Positions 49,377 through 58,946 of a stretch of DNA of 64,000 nucleotides are shown here, one piece after another. Source of the DNA: Roseomonas populi (GTDB lineage: Bacteria > Pseudomonadota > Alphaproteobacteria > Acetobacterales > Acetobacteraceae); NCBI RefSeq assembly GCF_024594815.1, contig NZ_JANJOU010000026.1, positions 38,559-102,558 on the forward strand, read 5' to 3'. The notes beneath the pieces were generated by a model. The model was not told the origin of the DNA, made no database searches, and saw only the letters and a program-made list of their open reading frames with translations. How positions within the stretch are numbered: position 1 is the first letter of the stretch; each line of letters begins with the position of its first letter. The translations under genes were made by a program, and so were the position numbers.

Positions 49377-50543
49377 TCAGGGCGTGAACACGGCCCGGAC
49401 GCAGCCCTCCTTCTTGTTCTTGAACAGGTCGTAGCCACGAGGCCCCTCCTCGAGCGGAAGTGGATGCGTCAACAGGTGCGACGGGTCCATTTCACCACGC
49501 TCAATATGACCGAACAGCCGTTCGACGTAGCGCTGCCCGTGCTGCTGGCCGGAGCGGATGGTGAGCGCCTTGTTCACGATGGCGCCCATCGGGAACTTGT
49601 CCACGAAGGCCCCGTACACGCCCATGACCGAGACGGTGCCGCCCTTGCGGCAGCAGTGGATCGCCTCGCGCAGCGCAACGATACGCTCCGTGAGCAGCGC
49701 CTGCTGCTTCGCCAAATCGTAGAGGTAGCCGAGGCCCGTGCCGTGGGCCTCCATGCCGACACAGTCGATGCAGCGGTCGGGGCCGCGGCCGCCGGTCATC
49801 TCGGTCAGCGCCTCGGGGATGTCCACCTCCTCGTAGTTCAGCAGTTCGGCGCCGCAGCGCTCGGCGGCCATCTGCAGCCGCTCGGGGAAACGGTCGATGG
49901 CGATCACCCGCTCGGCGCCCAGGATGCGGGCGCTTTGCATCGCCATCTGGCCGACACCGCCACAGCCCCAGACCGCGACGATGTCGCCCGGCTGGATGCC
50001 GGCAAGGTCGGCGCCCATGAAGCCGGTCGGGCAGGCGTCGGAGACGAAGAGCGCCTTCTCGTCAGGGATGCCTTCCGGGACCTTGAAGACGTTAACGTCG
50101 GCGAAGGGCACACGGATGTAGTTGGCGTGGCTTCCGGCCCAGCCGCCGAGGGCGTGGCTATAGCCGATGATGCCGGCCGGGCTGTGGCCCCAGACAGCCT
50201 CCGCCATGAGCGGCTTCGGGTTGGTGTTGTCGCAGCAGGAGAAGTCCGTGCGCCGGCAGTGCTCGCATTGGCCACAGCCGAGAATCGAGATGACGATCAC
50301 CCGGTCGCCCTTCCGCACCTTGCCGACTTCGCGGCCGGTTTCCACCACCTCGCCCATGAACTCGTGTCCGATGATGTCGCCGGGCTTCATGGCGGGGATG
50401 TACCCGCCAAGCAGGTGCAGGTCGGAGCCACAGACCGAAGACATCGTCACCCGCACGATCGCGTCCTGCGGGCTGACGATCTCCGGGTCGGGCACGGTTT
50501 CCACCCGCAGGTCGTTGACACCGTTCCAGATCATGGCGCGCAT
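49377..50543 (-). CDS. zinc-dependent alcohol dehydrogenase (FDH-like)
   Basis: A 388-residue medium-chain dehydrogenase. The catalytic zinc ligands are in VCGSDLH (Cys) and GHEFMGEV (His-Glu); the structural zinc lobe is CGQCEHCRRTDFSCCD. The NAD loop is AVWGCGGVGQMAMQSA. It belongs to the group annotated as glutathione-independent or -dependent formaldehyde dehydrogenase. The closest paralog is the product of 52013-53188, two genes away. It is 11 bases from the SRPBCC gene and probably in one operon with it. Confidence 0.92.
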   Translation of the reverse strand: MRAMIWNGVNDLRVETVPDPEIVSPQDAIVRVTMSSVCGSDLHLLGGYIPAMKPGDIIGHEFMGEVVETGREVGKVRKGDRVIVISILGCGQCEHCRRTDFSCCDNTNPKPLMAEAVWGHSPAGIIGYSHALGGWAGSHANYIRVPFADVNVFKVPEGIPDEKALFVSDACPTGFMGADLAGIQPGDIVAVWGCGGVGQMAMQSARILGAERVIAIDRFPERLQMAAERCGAELLNYEEVDIPEALTEMTGGRGPDRCIDCVGMEAHGTGLGYLYDLAKQQALLTERIVALREAIHCCRKGGTVSVMGVYGAFVDKFPMGAIVNKALTIRSGQQHGQRYVERLFGHIERGEMDPSHLLTHPLPLEEGPRGYDLFKNKKEGCVRAVFTP

Positions 50544-50554
50544 GGCTGCTCTCC

Positions 50555-51322
50555 TCAGGCGGCGTCGGGCATGGCGGCATCGGCGTCCGCGCGGCGCAGG
50601 GCGGGGGTGGGAACCTCGCCGGTTTCCAGCACCTGCTTCAGGCGGCGCAGGTCGTCATGCGCCTGCTTGCCCGGCTCCTCACCCCAGAGCTGCGCCACCA
50701 GGCGGCCGAGCTGCCCGGCCAGCGGCTCGTAGGCTATGGCGGCACGCACCTCCGTTCCGCGGCCGCCGGGCGCCGGACGGAACTCGATCCAGCCGATGTT
50801 GCGCACCTGCGCACCCGCATCGGAGCGCCAGCCGATCCGCTCGTTCGGCCGGTCCTCAGTGATGGTGGCGTCCCACTCGACGGTGCGGCCCAACGGCGCC
50901 CGGACGACCCAGTGCGAACGCGTCTCGTCGATCACCGTCACGCTCTCCACGTGGCGCATGAAGCGGGGCAGGTTCGCCACGTCGCGGAAGAAGCGGTAGA
51001 CATCCTCCACCGGTTTTGCGATGGTCACGCTACTCGCCGCCGCTGCCGCACTCCGCCAGCCCTGCTTTCGGGCGATCTGGCGTTCAGCGGGCTTTGCGCT
51101 CAGCGTCTCGGTCACAGGGCAGTAGCCGCTGGTACCCCGGGCGATCATCGCGGCACCCGCAAGCGTCGCGAGCCCGCCCGCCAGGCCACCGCGCCGGATA
51201 GCCCAGAGGGCGACCACGGCGCCGAGTGCACCGGAGACCAGGCGTTCGGCATCGCCGAGGTTACGCGGCGGTAAGGCGTTACGCACCGCGGAGTCGACGG
51301 ACTGTCCTTGTATCAGGGCCAT
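50555..51322 (-). CDS. SRPBCC-domain membrane protein
   Basis: A 255-residue protein. Residues 25-70 form a hydrophobic DUF2892-like segment (LVSGALGAVVALWAIRRGGL, then GTSGYCPV), and residues 95-225 are a SRPBCC/polyketide-cyclase-like domain (SSVTIAKPVEDVYRFFRDVA, PRFMRHVESVTVIDE, RSHWVVRAP). Such DUF2892-SRPBCC fusions are often found beside alcohol dehydrogenases in alphaproteobacterial stress clusters; the ligand is unknown. ATG at 51322 is used; the longer frame upstream lacks homology. Confidence 0.85.
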   Translation of the reverse strand: MALIQGQSVDSAVRNALPPRNLGDAERLVSGALGAVVALWAIRRGGLAGGLATLAGAAMIARGTSGYCPVTETLSAKPAERQIARKQGWRSAAAAASSVTIAKPVEDVYRFFRDVANLPRFMRHVESVTVIDETRSHWVVRAPLGRTVEWDATITEDRPNERIGWRSDAGAQVRNIGWIEFRPAPGGRGTEVRAAIAYEPLAGQLGRLVAQLWGEEPGKQAHDDLRRLKQVLETGEVPTPALRRADADAAMPDAA

Positions 51323-51416
51323 GGTGATCTTCCTTGATCCCGCGCCGCGGCCGGGATGACCGGCGGGACTGTCTCTGCGCGGGGCTGGGCGGAGGCGCCG
51401 GCGCCCCTGCCTGCCA

Positions 51417-51995
51417 TCACGCGACGCCGGGTGCGATCGCCGGTGGCGCTTGCGTATCGGACGCTGTCTGGAAGTCCCGCCGAGCCGCGCCCCGTGCCCT
51501 CTCCGCCCCCTGCGGGAAGCCACTTCGATCCGAGTAGCTGCGCCAGCCGGTCGGCGGGCGGCGGTGGCGCGCGGAGACGCCCTGGGCGGCGAGGACATCC
51601 AGCACCGTCACACCGAGCAGCATGATGAGAGCCAGTTCGGCATTGCCATGCTTCCGGTTGGCCGGGCTGAGGGCCGGCAGGACCGCGACGATGTCCAGGA
51701 CGTCGCCGGCAACCCGGCTCCAAAGGCCGGCTTGCTTGTCCACCGACAGGGACAGCACGCCATGCCCGAGCTCGCGGACGCCGAAGGCACGGACCAGACC
51801 CTCCCGGCCCCGCAGGCCAACGGCCCGCGTGATGAGGCGCGGCGCCAGCAGCTCCGTGAGGCCGAGGCCGATGCTGAACCAGCCGAGCCCGCGGGCCAGG
51901 CGATCGGCTCCGCCGAGCGAGCTCGGGCCAGTGCGGAGAACCTTGGGATCGCCTTTGGAGCGCGCGATGCCCGAGAGCCTCGAGAATGCGATCAT
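51417..51995 (-). CDS. small membrane protein, DUF4267-like
   Basis: A 192-residue protein with about four hydrophobic segments between residues 30 and 140 (GLGWFSIGLGLTELLAPRLI, GDVLDIVAVLPAL, ELALIMLLGVTVLDVLAA) and polar ends rich in Arg. It resembles the small membrane proteins annotated as cyclase/dehydrase-associated or DUF4267; the match is by pattern only. It sits between the second alcohol dehydrogenase (17 bases) and the SRPBCC gene, so it is part of that group. Confidence 0.65.
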   Translation of the reverse strand: MIAFSRLSGIARSKGDPKVLRTGPSSLGGADRLARGLGWFSIGLGLTELLAPRLITRAVGLRGREGLVRAFGVRELGHGVLSLSVDKQAGLWSRVAGDVLDIVAVLPALSPANRKHGNAELALIMLLGVTVLDVLAAQGVSARHRRPPTGWRSYSDRSGFPQGAERARGAARRDFQTASDTQAPPAIAPGVA

Positions 51996-52012
51996 GGTTG
52001 CCTCCAGCGTCC

Positions 52013-53188
52013 TCAGGGCTTCAGGACGACCTTGACGCAGCTGTCCTGCTTGTCGCGGAACACCTTGTACATCTCGGGTCCGTCCTCGAGACGGACCGTG
52101 TGGGTGATGACGAAGGAGGGGTCGATCTGCCCCTCCTCGATTCGCCGCAGTAGGTCATCGGTCCAACGGTTCACATGAGTCTGCCCCATGCGGAAGGTCA
52201 GGCCCTTGTTCATCGCTAGCCCCATCGGGAACTTGTCCACCAGCCCTCCATAGACACCCGGAATGGAGATCGTGCCCGCTGTGCGGCACACATAGATCAT
52301 CTCCCGGAGGACGTGTGGACGGTCACTCTCCAGCATGACCATCTGCTTCGCGCGATCGAGCAACGTATCGGGCTGGGTGGGTGTGACATGTGCCTCCAGG
52401 CCAATCGCGTCGATGCACTTCTCCGGCCCCTTGCCGGAGGTCAGGTCGTTGAGGCGGCCGACGACGCTCTCCTCCTCGAAGTTGATGGTGATCGCACCAC
52501 CAGCCTCCGCCATGGATAGCCTCTCGGGAATGCAGTCGATCGCCACCACCTGCTTCGCACCGAGCAGGACGGCGCTGCGGATCGCCATCTGGCCGACCGG
52601 GCCGCAGCCCCAGATCGCCACGGTATCCGTGGGCTCGATGTCGCACTGGACGGCCGCCTGCCATCCCGTCGGGAAGATGTCCCCGAGGAAGAGGACCTGC
52701 TCGTCCTTCAGGCTATCCGGCACCTTGATGTGGGTGGCATCGGCGAAGGGCACGCGCAGGTACTCGGCCTGGCCACCTGGATAGCCGCCGGTGAGGTGCG
52801 TGTAGCCGAACAGCCCGGCCGTGGGGTGGCCAAAGACCTTGCTGGCCAACTCCTTCTTACGGTTCGTTCGCTCGCAGACGGAGAAGTTGCCGCGTTTGCA
52901 CTGGTCGCATTCGCCGCAGATAATCGTGAAGGGCACGACGATGCGGTCGCCCACCTTCAGCTTGCCCTTTGCGGCAGAGCCTACCTCCATCACCTCGCCC
53001 ATCATTTCGTGCCCCATGATGTCGCCGGGCAGCATCGCGGGAATGAAGTTGTGGAAGAGATGAAGGTCCGAGCCGCAAATCGCGCAACTCGTCACCTTGA
53101 CGATGGCGTCCCGCGGATCCTCGATCTCCGGGTCCGAGACCTGGTCACAGCGGATGTCTTCCTTGCCATGCCAAACCAATGCTTTCAC
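52013..53188 (-). CDS. zinc-dependent alcohol dehydrogenase (FDH-like)
   Basis: A 391-residue paralog of the product of 49377-50543, with [15 protein letters not shown], the structural zinc cysteines [16 protein letters not shown] and the nucleotide loop [19 protein letters not shown] at 53188 is chosen because AGAGGAGG precedes it and homology begins at V-K-A-L-V-W; the open frame extends a further 13 codons. It is the first gene of the leftward group. The two paralogs may act on different aldehydes or alcohols. Confidence 0.92.
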   Translation of the reverse strand: MKALVWHGKEDIRCDQVSDPEIEDPRDAIVKVTSCAICGSDLHLFHNFIPAMLPGDIMGHEMMGEVMEVGSAAKGKLKVGDRIVVPFTIICGECDQCKRGNFSVCERTNRKKELASKVFGHPTAGLFGYTHLTGGYPGGQAEYLRVPFADATHIKVPDSLKDEQVLFLGDIFPTGWQAAVQCDIEPTDTVAIWGCGPVGQMAIRSAVLLGAKQVVAIDCIPERLSMAEAGGAITINFEEESVVGRLNDLTSGKGPEKCIDAIGLEAHVTPTQPDTLLDRAKQMVMLESDRPHVLREMIYVCRTAGTISIPGVYGGLVDKFPMGLAMNKGLTFRMGQTHVNRWTDDLLRRIEEGQIDPSFVITHTVRLEDGPEMYKVFRDKQDSCVKVVLKP

Positions 53189-53550
53189 GGCGGCATGCCT
53201 CCTCTGGCCTGAGGGTGCTTCGCGCAATCCGCGTTCGCCGTCGACAAAGTAGGTTAAACGTCGAGGTCGGCGGGGAGTAGGACGGCGTTTGTGGGCGGCG
53301 GAAGTTTCGCGCCATTAAGCCAAACTCCCGCCGGAGCGCGGAGTTGCGGAGGTGGTCCGATTACACGGTGCGAATGCAATTCGCTGCGGGTCTGGCTACC
53401 GCCTAAATGGTCATCCAGCGCGGATCTGGAGGATGGTCCACTGGCCAACTGCCTGCGCCTTCCGACCTGACGGCTTGCTGACGAGGCGCTGAGACGCAAA
53501 CCCGCCTGTCGGCGGCGCGTTGCTGGCCGTGCCGTCCAGAGAAGATGCTG
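53189..53550. other. divergent intergenic region, nothing clear
   Basis: About 360 bases between the alcohol dehydrogenase and the MFS gene, which must hold both promoters. I looked for an EcfG-type GGAAC...CGTT promoter towards the dehydrogenase and did not find one. No gene or strong repeat is seen. Confidence 0.4.
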
Positions 53551-54864
53551 ATGCCTCACGCTGCGCCGCCCGACCGCACTGCCGGGACCTCGCCAGGGCG
53601 CGTCGTCCGGGGCCTGGACGCCCTCAACTTCTTCGTGGCCGATGTGCGGGACGGGCTCGGCCCCTACCTCGCCATCTACCTCCTCGCGGTGCGGGGGCCG
53701 GAGCAGGGGTGGAACGAGGCCACGATCGGGCTGGTCATCACCATCGCCGCGATCGCGGGGCTCATCGCGCAGACCCCGGCCGGCGCGCTGATCGACCGCA
53801 CCCGGCACAAGCGCGCGGTCGTCATCGCAGCGGCTCTGGCCGTGACGCTGAGCTGCGTGGTGCTGCCCTTCATCTCCGGCTTCTACGCAGTGGCAGCCAC
53901 GCAGTCCCTCGCGGGCATCGCGGGGGCGATCTTCCCGCCGGCGCTGGCCGCGATCACGCTCGGCGTGGTCGGGCCGAGGGCCTTTTCCCGCCGCATCGGG
54001 CGGAACGAGGCCTTCAACCACGGCGGCAACGCGGCCTCGGCCGCGCTGGCCGCGGTCACGGCCTATGCCTTCGGGCCGGTGGTGGTGTTCTGGATTATGG
54101 CCGGGCTGGCCGCGGCGAGCATCGGGGCGATGCTGCTCATCCCCGCCCGGGCCATCAACGACGACGTGGCGCGGGGGCTGGATGAGGAAGGCGGTGGGGA
54201 TGACCGGCATGAGGAGCCATCGGCGTGGAAGGCCCTCCTCACCTGCCGGCCGCTGCTGATCTTCGCGGGGCTGATGGCCACCTTCCACCTGGCGAATGCG
54301 GCGATGCTGCCGACGGTGGGGCAGAAGCTCACGCTGGTGGTGGGCAAGGACTACGCGACCTCCCTGATCGCCGCCTGTATCGTGGCGGCCCAGTGCGTGA
54401 TGGTGCCGGTCGCGATGCTGGTCGGCGCGCGGGCGGATCGCTGGGGGCGCAAGCCGATCTTCCTGGCGGCCTTCGGCGTGCTGGCCCTGCGCGGGCTGCT
54501 CTTTCCGCTCTCGGACCACCCCGCCTGGCTGCTGGGGGTCCAGATGCTGGACGGGGTGGGGGCCGGGATCTTCGGCGCGCTCTTCCCCGTGGTGGTGGCG
54601 GACCTCACGCGCGGGACGGGGCGGTTCAACGTCAGCCAGGGCGCGGTCGCGACGGCCCAGGGCCTCGGCGCCGCGCTGAGCGCGAGCCTTGCCGGGGGCG
54701 TGATCGTCTGGGCCGGGTACTCGCCCGCCTTCCTCGTGCTGGGCGCGATCGCGGCGGCCGGGTTCCTCGGCTACCTTACCCTGATGCCGGAGACGCTTCC
54801 GGGCCAGGCCGGGGCCGGTGGATCAAGGCCGCCCAGGGGTGCGGCGCTCCAGCCCTCAGCTTAG
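53551..54864 (+). CDS. MFS transporter
   Basis: A 437-residue major-facilitator protein with twelve predicted helices. The loop 2-3 motif is PAGALIDRTRHKRAVV and the equivalent in the second half is VGARADRWGRKPIF. ATG at 53551 is favoured over 53545 because AGAGAAG ends seven bases upstream. An ArsB-like carrier gene follows nine bases behind the stop, so the two may export related compounds. The substrate is unknown. Confidence 0.9.
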   Translation: MPHAAPPDRTAGTSPGRVVRGLDALNFFVADVRDGLGPYLAIYLLAVRGPEQGWNEATIGLVITIAAIAGLIAQTPAGALIDRTRHKRAVVIAAALAVTLSCVVLPFISGFYAVAATQSLAGIAGAIFPPALAAITLGVVGPRAFSRRIGRNEAFNHGGNAASAALAAVTAYAFGPVVVFWIMAGLAAASIGAMLLIPARAINDDVARGLDEEGGGDDRHEEPSAWKALLTCRPLLIFAGLMATFHLANAAMLPTVGQKLTLVVGKDYATSLIAACIVAAQCVMVPVAMLVGARADRWGRKPIFLAAFGVLALRGLLFPLSDHPAWLLGVQMLDGVGAGIFGALFPVVVADLTRGTGRFNVSQGAVATAQGLGAALSASLAGGVIVWAGYSPAFLVLGAIAAAGFLGYLTLMPETLPGQAGAGGSRPPRGAALQPSA

Positions 54865-54873
54865 GCCGCGGCT

Positions 54874-56124
54874 ATGTCCGGAATGGAGGGGCCCGCGCTC
54901 GCGGTCTGGCTGATCGCCGGGCTGGCCACGGCGGGTGTCATCCTGCGCCCCTTCCGCTGGCCCGAGGCGATCTGGGCCGTAGCAGGCGCGTCGGCGCTGG
55001 TGCTGATCGGCTTGCTGCCGGCCGCAGCGGCATGGCGGGGCTTGCTGCGCGGAACCGACGTCTACCTCTTCCTGCTGGGGATGATGCTGCTGGCGGAGGT
55101 GGCGCGCCGCGAGGGGCTGTTCGACTGGCTGGCAGTCTTCGCAGTGCGGGCCGCAGCTGGCTCGGGGACGCGCCTGCTGGCCGTGGTGTACGGCGTGGGC
55201 GTCCTGACCACCGCCTTCTTGAGCAACGACGCGACAGCGGTGGTGCTGACGCCGGCCGTGCTGACGGCGGCGCGGGCGGCGCGCGCGAACCCGATGCCGC
55301 ACCTCTACGCCTGCGCCTTCGTGGCCAATGCCGCGTCCTTCGTGCTGCCGATCTCGAACCCGGCGAACCTCGTCGTGTTCGGCGCGCATCTGCCGTCTCT
55401 CGAGGCATGGCTACTGCGCTTCACCCTGCCCTCTGCCGCGGCAATCGGCGCGACCTACCTAGCCCTGTGGCTGACCCAGCGGGACACCCTGGCCGAACCT
55501 ATTGCCCCGATGGTCCCACCGGTGCGGCTGCAGCGGGGTGGCATAGTCGCGGGGATCGGGACCGGTGCAACCATCCTCGTAGTGCTGGTCGCCTCGGCCA
55601 TTGGGGCCGATCTGGGCTGGCCAATCTTCCTGGCGGGAAGCGGGACGGCGCTGGCCGTGGCCCTGGCCACGCGCCAGGGGATCGGGCCGCTTCTGGGCGG
55701 GATCTCATGGGGCGTCCTGCCGCTGGTGGCCGGGCTCTTCGTGCTGGTACAGGCGCTGGAGGCCACGAGCGCGGTACGGGCGTTGGCCGGACTGCTCCGG
55801 GATGGTGGCGCCGGCACGGCGCTGGTGGCCGGGGCGGCTGTCGCCTTCGGAACCAACGTCACGAACAATCTGCCGGCCGGGCTCCTGGCGGGGGCGGTTG
55901 TCCAAACCGCGGGCGCTGGAGGGCTGTTGCCGGGCGCGGTCCTAATCGGGATCGACCTCGGGCCGAACCTCTCCGTCACCGGATCCCTGGCGACCATCCT
56001 GTGGATGTCGGCCATCCGGCGCGAAGGCCTGGCCGTCACCGACTGGCAGTTTCTCCGCCTCGGCGCTCTGATCATGCCGCCGGCCCTGCTGCTGGCGCTG
56101 GGGGCGCTCGCGCTGCAGCCCTGA
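54874..56124 (+). CDS. ArsB/NhaD-superfamily ion transporter
   Basis: A 416-residue carrier with about eleven helices. Two internal repeats are visible: helix-break segments AFLSNDATAVVLTPAVL and FGTNVTNNLPAGLLAGAV, which are the signature of ArsB-like arsenite pumps. No arsR, arsC or arsA gene is nearby, so arsenite specificity is uncertain and another anion or drug is possible. It follows the MFS gene closely. Confidence 0.85.
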   Translation: MSGMEGPALAVWLIAGLATAGVILRPFRWPEAIWAVAGASALVLIGLLPAAAAWRGLLRGTDVYLFLLGMMLLAEVARREGLFDWLAVFAVRAAAGSGTRLLAVVYGVGVLTTAFLSNDATAVVLTPAVLTAARAARANPMPHLYACAFVANAASFVLPISNPANLVVFGAHLPSLEAWLLRFTLPSAAAIGATYLALWLTQRDTLAEPIAPMVPPVRLQRGGIVAGIGTGATILVVLVASAIGADLGWPIFLAGSGTALAVALATRQGIGPLLGGISWGVLPLVAGLFVLVQALEATSAVRALAGLLRDGGAGTALVAGAAVAFGTNVTNNLPAGLLAGAVVQTAGAGGLLPGAVLIGIDLGPNLSVTGSLATILWMSAIRREGLAVTDWQFLRLGALIMPPALLLALGALALQP

Positions 56125-56502
56125 TCTCGGTGCTGGCTGGCGCGTCACGGTCGTTGTGGGCGGGGCGGTAGGCCGAAGGCGTACCGTCGGTGGGGGCCGA
56201 AGATCGCGGTGGGCACGGCCTGACGGTGCGAAGTTCCGCTTACGGAGCGGACGAGGCGCCGCAGCTTCAATCGCTGAGCCGACGGGCGAAGCTGGCCGAA
56301 AGCGGCAGTTCCGCTCTGGAGAAACCGACGTAGACAAGCGGACGTCAGTCCGTCTGCCTGATGCTCCGCGGGGATCAATGCTGCGCAGACTACCGCGAGG
56401 TCGGTGATGGCGATCGTGACCTTTGGATAGAACAGGGATTCTGGAAGCCAAAATCCTGTCCTCAGAACGGCCAAGCTGCATCGCAACGCATCGCGGGGCC
56501 GT
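56125..56502. other. intergenic region with a dispersed repeat
   Basis: A 378-base gap between the ArsB-like gene and the convergent LysR. It holds the second copy of the 24-base repeat (56276-56299) and several short AGCGGAC-type inverted motifs (for example near 56236-56250 and 56337-56360) that look like decayed intergenic repeat units. No gene is supported. Confidence 0.45.
56276..56299. repeat. 24-base dispersed repeat, copy 2
   Basis: Exact match to 44235-44258, in the same orientation and also intergenic. Confidence 0.65.
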
Positions 56503-57543
56503 TCAACTCGCATCGGGCTGCATACGCCCCCCTATGGCCCGCCGACCGGACGAAGTCGGCTCGGCTGCGATCCCGGCCAGTAGCGCGCGGAACCAAGTAT
56601 GCCCCGGGTCGGTGACCATGCGCCGGTGCCAGACCAGCTGAACCACTGTCGTGGAGCCGGCATAGGGCAGCGGAAGGACGAGAAGGCCTGCCCGGCGGAA
56701 CAGGGGGGACAACAGTTCGGGTACGATGGCCACCATATCCGTGCCGGCGATCACAGGCGGTAGGGCGAGGGAGTGCGGCGTCACCACCCGGAACCGCGGG
56801 ACCGCCCCCACCGTGGCCAGGGCGGCTGTCAGCGCCTCGCGGTCGAAGGCGTCCGATTGCCGGGCCAGGCCGCGCTCCAGGATGTAGCCTCCCACGGCGC
56901 CGGCCTCCGGGCCGCCCAGCGACACAACACCCAACGAGTGGTGTGCCAACACCGGCAATGTCAGCCCATCGGCGGCCGGATGGCCCTGACGGACTGCGGC
57001 GACATCGCCCACCCGGCAGGCGACCTCCGCGTGGAACCTCGCCGGCACGTCCGAGAACACGCCGAGGGCCACGTCGATCAGCCCCATGTCGATCTGCTCG
57101 GCCAGGTCGATGCGGGTGGAGGGGCGGATCACGAGGTCGAGCCCCGGCGCCGTGTCCGCCAGCACCTGCATGAGCCGCGCGCCCACGGTCGCCGTCATCA
57201 TGTCGTTGGCCGCCAACACGAAGCGGCGCTGCGCCGTCGCAGGGTCGAAGCCGTTGGCGCCGAACGCCGCCTCGACCTGCCGGATCGCTTCGCGCAGCCG
57301 TTCACTGACCTCCATCGCCCGGGCCGTCGGCATCATGCCGGCACGGGTCCGGACAAACAGCTCGTCCTTCAGGTGGTGCCGGAGCCGGTTGAGGGCGTGG
57401 CTGATGGCGGACTGCGTCAGCCCCAGCCGGAGCCCGGCGCGGTTGACGTTGCGCTCCTCCATGAGCGCGTCGAACACCCGGATGAGGTTGAGGTCCAGCG
57501 TCCTTGGATTCGCCACGGCGCCACCATCATGAATCGCGTTCAT
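56503..57543 (-). CDS. LysR-family regulator, NodD/PnbR-like
   Basis: A 346-residue LysR regulator of the NodD/LinR/PcpR-like group: its DNA-binding end reads TLDLNLIRVFDALMEERNVN, then AGLRLGLTQSAISHALNRLR, typical of regulators of aromatic catabolism. ATG at 57543 begins about 15 residues before the usual start; a GTG at 57516 is possible. It is divergent (101 bases) from the nitroreductase gene, the arrangement known for 4-nitrobenzoate genes. Confidence 0.88.
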   Translation of the reverse strand: MNAIHDGGAVANPRTLDLNLIRVFDALMEERNVNRAGLRLGLTQSAISHALNRLRHHLKDELFVRTRAGMMPTARAMEVSERLREAIRQVEAAFGANGFDPATAQRRFVLAANDMMTATVGARLMQVLADTAPGLDLVIRPSTRIDLAEQIDMGLIDVALGVFSDVPARFHAEVACRVGDVAAVRQGHPAADGLTLPVLAHHSLGVVSLGGPEAGAVGGYILERGLARQSDAFDREALTAALATVGAVPRFRVVTPHSLALPPVIAGTDMVAIVPELLSPLFRRAGLLVLPLPYAGSTTVVQLVWHRRMVTDPGHTWFRALLAGIAAEPTSSGRRAIGGRMQPDAS

Positions 57544-57644
57544 TCTGTCATTGGCGAGCTTTCGTTTCCAGTCCGATCGGGCGGCACGCATCCTCGGCGG
57601 CGGCAAGCCCGGCCGGTTGCCCTGGGCGAGGGAGACGTGCCTGG

Positions 57645-58370
57645 ATGGACGACACGCCGCCACCGCCGTTGGGACACGAGGCCGTCGAGGCTGCGCTGCT
57701 CAGCCGCCGCAGCGTGCGCGCCTTCCTGCCACGCCCCGTACCGGCCGAGCTGCTTGCCCGACTGCTGACCCTGGCCGCCCGGGCGCCCAGCAACTCCAAT
57801 ACCCAGCCCTGGCACGTCCATGTCCTGACCGGGGAGCCCAAGCGGCGCTTGGCCGAGGCGATCGTGCGCGAGCTGGAGGCCAACGGGCGAGCAGCCGAGA
57901 CCGAGTACCCCTACCAGCCCGGTGAGTGGCAGGAGCCGTTCCTGTCACGCCGGCGCTCCTTCGGCCAGTCTCTCTACCTCGACCAGCTCGGCATCCCTCC
58001 AGGGGACGCCGCTGGCCGCCACGCCCACCACATCCGCAACTACGATTTCTTCGGCGCTCCCGTCGGTCTGATCGTGACCGTCGGCCGCAATCCACTGGCG
58101 GGCGCGCTGATCGATGCCGGGCTGTTCCTCCAGGGCCTGGCTACCGCCGCGCGGGCGCATGGCCTCGACACCTGCCTGCAGGCCTCGTTCATCGACTTCC
58201 ACCCGATCATCCGGCGGCACCTCCGCATCCCCGATGACCGCTTCACCGTGTGCGGCGTGTCGCTGGGCTACGCCGATCGGGAGCACTGCCTGGACCTGCT
58301 GCGAACGGAGCGGGAGCCGCTGTCGGCCTTCGTCACCTTCCACACCGATGACTCACCCACTCAACCCTGA
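57645..58370 (+). CDS. pnbA: nitroreductase, probable 4-nitrobenzoate reductase
   Basis: A 241-residue FMN-dependent nitroreductase. FMN-binding positions SRRSVRAF (20-27) and APSNSNTQPW (47-56) are intact, and the C-terminal GVSLGYAD segment is typical. In known 4-nitrobenzoate degraders PnbA reduces the nitro group to hydroxylamine. The symbol is based on the neighbour at 58389, which belongs to the 4-hydroxylaminobenzoate-lyase family, and on the divergent LysR. A GAGGGAGA site precedes the ATG. Confidence 0.83.
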   Translation: MDDTPPPPLGHEAVEAALLSRRSVRAFLPRPVPAELLARLLTLAARAPSNSNTQPWHVHVLTGEPKRRLAEAIVRELEANGRAAETEYPYQPGEWQEPFLSRRRSFGQSLYLDQLGIPPGDAAGRHAHHIRNYDFFGAPVGLIVTVGRNPLAGALIDAGLFLQGLATAARAHGLDTCLQASFIDFHPIIRRHLRIPDDRFTVCGVSLGYADREHCLDLLRTEREPLSAFVTFHTDDSPTQP

Positions 58371-58388
58371 CAGGACACCATCATCGCC

Positions 58389-58943
58389 ATGGATCATCGC
58401 CAGGAACTGATCGAGCGCAGCATCCCCTTCCTCCAGGAGGTCCGCAACAAGACGCCGGGCAAGGAGCTGGAAGGCTGGCTGAACGCCACCTATGGGCCCG
58501 GCAGCGCGCTGTACGAGGACCTGTCCCGCCTCATCAGGTTGGGCGTGGAGGAGGGCTGGGCCGCCAATGAGGAGGTGGGCGGCCCGAAATACCGCCGCAG
58601 CCGCATCCTGAACCCGCAGGCCGAGACGTCCTACTTCAGCATCACCGCCGTCTACATGGACAGCACGGACCCCCAGGCCTTCCCGGACCCGGATGGCGAC
58701 GACGTGTTGCAGGGCGACTTCCACGGCCATCCGTATGGCGAACTGAACCTGGTGGTGCCGCTCGACGAGGGCGCGCAGCTGATGGGCCTGCAGGGATGGC
58801 AGGGTGCTGGCTGGACCGCGCCGGACCCCGGCAGCGCCCACTACCCGGAGGTGAAGGGCGGCCGGCTGATCGCGCTGTTTTACCTCCCCGCCGGCCGCAT
58901 CTCCTACGACGTCGAGGCCACCACGCCGAAGCGGGGAGGCTGA
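58389..58943 (+). CDS. pnbB: DUF4863 protein, probable 4-hydroxylaminobenzoate lyase
   Basis: A 184-residue protein with the DUF4863 layout: a helical N-terminal part (ERSIPFLQEVRNKTPGKELE) and a cupin-like core with DFHGHPYGELNLVVPLDEGA, GLQGWQGAGWTAPDPG and HYPEVKGGRLIALFYLPAGR. Characterised members convert 4-hydroxylaminobenzoate to protocatechuate with release of ammonia. The 18-base spacing from the nitroreductase and the AAHS carrier behind it strongly support this role. It rests on family recall, not on an alignment. Confidence 0.8.
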   Translation: MDHRQELIERSIPFLQEVRNKTPGKELEGWLNATYGPGSALYEDLSRLIRLGVEEGWAANEEVGGPKYRRSRILNPQAETSYFSITAVYMDSTDPQAFPDPDGDDVLQGDFHGHPYGELNLVVPLDEGAQLMGLQGWQGAGWTAPDPGSAHYPEVKGGRLIALFYLPAGRISYDVEATTPKRGG

Positions 58944-58946
58944 GCC

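Noticed and set aside
53189..53550. EcfG general-stress promoter before the alcohol dehydrogenase cluster
   Set aside because: No GGAAC-N16/17-CGTT arrangement was found on the relevant strand.
54874..56124. Naming the carrier arsB as part of an arsenic operon
   Set aside because: No arsR, arsC, arsH or arsA gene lies nearby, so only the superfamily is called.
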